DNA from: CAYXVU01 sp964468725
Lineage (GTDB): Bacteria > Acidobacteriota > Blastocatellia > UBA7656
Direction of reading: 5' to 3'
DNA length: 14,354 nt
Assembly (NCBI GenBank): GCA_964468725.1
Contig: CAYXVU010000158.1
Coordinates: 1 to 14,354, forward strand
Shown: positions 13,700 to 14,354 of the stretch, piece after piece
How positions within the stretch are numbered: the stretch's first letter is position 1
Layout of the letters: every line of letters begins with the position of its first letter
Translations under genes and position numbers: made by a program
The notes under the pieces: generated by a model
Told to the model about the DNA's origin: nothing
Database searches by the model: none
The model's input: only the letters and a program-made list of their open reading frames with translations

Positions 13700-13826
13700 A
13701 GCTTTGTGGGAAGGTGGTTAGCTCACAAGCTGAGCAACTAGCCGATGCGTGGGACGCAAAGTTTGTCAGGCCCCTTGACGACTATCTTTTGCGTTAGCAG
13801 GACCTGTGTTTGGCACAAACACGAGG
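13700..13826 (+). promoter_or_regulatory. Structured 5' leader with Shine-Dalgarno-sequestering hairpin (candidate RNA switch)
   Basis: Nested complementary segments are visible. GGTTA/TAGCC (13716-13720 with 13739-13743) encloses GCTC/GAGC. TGCGT-GGG-ACGCA is a hairpin at 13746-13758. ACGCAAAG (13754-13761) can instead pair with TTTTGCGT (13787-13794), enclosing GTCAGG-CCC-CTTGAC (13765-13779). CCTGTGTTTG pairs with CAAACACgAGG (13803-13826), burying the Shine-Dalgarno GAGG. The two ACGCA pairings are mutually exclusive, as expected of a switch. The segment GGGACGCAAAG (13751-13761) equals the core of GEMM-I cyclic-di-GMP riboswitches, but the other GEMM elements are not found, so the class is open. 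Confidence 0.45.
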
Positions 13827-13832
13827 TTTTGT

Positions 13833-14354
13833 ATGACAGCAAGATACTCAGGCCAGCAACCGGCGGAAGTGCGCCGCTTTAGTATTAATGAAGAGGGCGA
13901 AATCACCATTCAAATCTCTGAGCATGACGGTCAACACTATATGATTATCAAACAGCAGGTCCCGGCGGAGAACGCTTCCTCAACCCATACGGTAGAAATT
14001 CCGGTTTCCAAGTTATCTGAACTCAAGCGGGCAGTTGTGTCTATCGAAGAGACTTACGATGATGAAGTGAGGCATGGACAAAGCGCCGCGCCGTCAACCG
14101 GTGTGGCCTTTGCTCATGACTCGGAAGAGGAGTTTGCCCGAATCTTAAATTTTTACCACATTGCTTGGCAGTATGAACCGCGCACCTTCGCTATTGAGTG
14201 GGACGAGTCCGGAAACGTCACGAAGAGTTTTACGCCGGATTTCTATTTGCCCGAACATGATCTGTTCATTGAAATCACCACCCTCAAACACTCGCTCGTT
14301 ACCAAAAAGAACCGTAAGCTGCGACTGCTGAAAGAGGCCTACCCGGAAGTCAAC
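13833..14354 (+). CDS. Uncharacterised protein with a PD-(D/E)XK nuclease-like segment (partial, C-terminus off the window)
   Basis: From the ATG at 13833, 174 codons stay open to the right edge. The first 70 residues (MTARYSGQQPAEVRRFS onward) look like a small beta-rich domain, then a polar linker. From about residue 97 the text EEEFARILNFYHIAWQYEPRTF, SFTPDFYLPEHDLFIEITT (about 131-149) and SLVTKKNRKLRLLKEAYP resembles a restriction-endonuclease-like fold: PD, about ten residues, then E-I-T. The lysine of the canonical E-x-K is replaced by Thr, so nuclease activity is uncertain. I recall similar segments next to or fused with purine phosphoribosyltransferases in other bacteria, but cannot check this. 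The start has GAGG 6 nt upstream, inside a hairpin that could block ribosome binding. It is divergent from the SPOR gene. The remainder of the protein and its operon partners lie outside the window. Confidence 0.7.
   Translation, partial: MTARYSGQQPAEVRRFSINEEGEITIQISEHDGQHYMIIKQQVPAENASSTHTVEIPVSKLSELKRAVVSIEETYDDEVRHGQSAAPSTGVAFAHDSEEEFARILNFYHIAWQYEPRTFAIEWDESGNVTKSFTPDFYLPEHDLFIEITTLKHSLVTKKNRKLRLLKEAYPEVN

Larger units (their letters stand above)
13269..13832. other. 564 bp non-coding region between divergent genes
   Basis: The left part (13269-13475) would be a leader of about 200 nt for the SPOR gene if its promoter is the one at 13476-13503. The right part (13600-13832) is the structured leader of the plus-strand gene. 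Small open frames here (for example 13441-13638 on the minus strand) lack Shine-Dalgarno sequences and recognisable content, so I call no gene. Confidence 0.6.

Noticed and set aside
13716..13743. tRNA-like D-arm text (GGTTAGCTCA) suggesting a tRNA
   Set aside because: No GGTTCRA T-loop, no acceptor pairing and no cloverleaf can be drawn around it.
13741..13795. Firm call of a GEMM-I cyclic-di-GMP riboswitch
   Set aside because: Only the 11-nt GGGACGCAAAG core matches; the GGCAAA strand, GNRA tetraloop and receptor stem are absent, so I report a candidate switch without a class.

Overview
The window reads as an ordinary chromosomal stretch of a moderately GC-rich, non-proteobacterial heterotroph. 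The gene content (P450 BM3-type fusion, F420/deazaflavin-type nitroreductase, phasin and PhaR, rpsO-pnp) and the heptanucleotide repeats suggest an Acidobacteriota/Blastocatellia-like bacterium. That assignment is inference from protein flavour only. I see no rRNA, tRNA, CRISPR array, transposase or prophage.

Left two-thirds (1-8331): one long minus-strand gene series runs from a strong sigma70-like promoter at about 8082-8109. The order of transcription is short-chain dehydrogenase, long-chain acyl-CoA ligase, phasin-like protein, heptad-repeat hairpin, GNAT acetyltransferase, deazaflavin-type nitroreductase, P450/P450-reductase fusion (CYP102 type), and a protein-tyrosine-phosphatase-like gene cut by the left edge. 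Gaps are 12-47 bp except at the repeat. The theme is fatty-acid activation, oxidation and storage. A phaR-type polyester-granule regulator (8332-8802) is divergent from the series across an AT-rich region. That region carries two related imperfect palindromes, which are candidate operators.

Middle (8803-11921): phaR and pnp converge on a strong hairpin. Upstream of pnp on the minus strand is rpsO, the classical ribosomal protein S15/PNPase pair, here separated by an unusually long 379 bp spacer that can form several hairpins.

Right part (11922-14354): a secreted SPOR-domain protein whose C-terminal domain carries an HELAEA motif lies on the minus strand. Past a 564 bp non-coding stretch, a plus-strand gene is cut by the right edge. 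It encodes a candidate PD-(D/E)XK-fold protein. Its leader can fold the Shine-Dalgarno into a hairpin and also holds a mutually exclusive ACGCA pairing, so it is a plausible RNA switch.

The most notable observations are: (1) the interdomain linker of the P450 fusion is encoded by a degenerate 7-nt repeat of the same family as an intergenic repeat 2.5 kb away, giving a seven-residue-periodic peptide; (2) the switch-like leader at 13600-13832; (3) the paired operator-like sites between phaR and the lipid operon.
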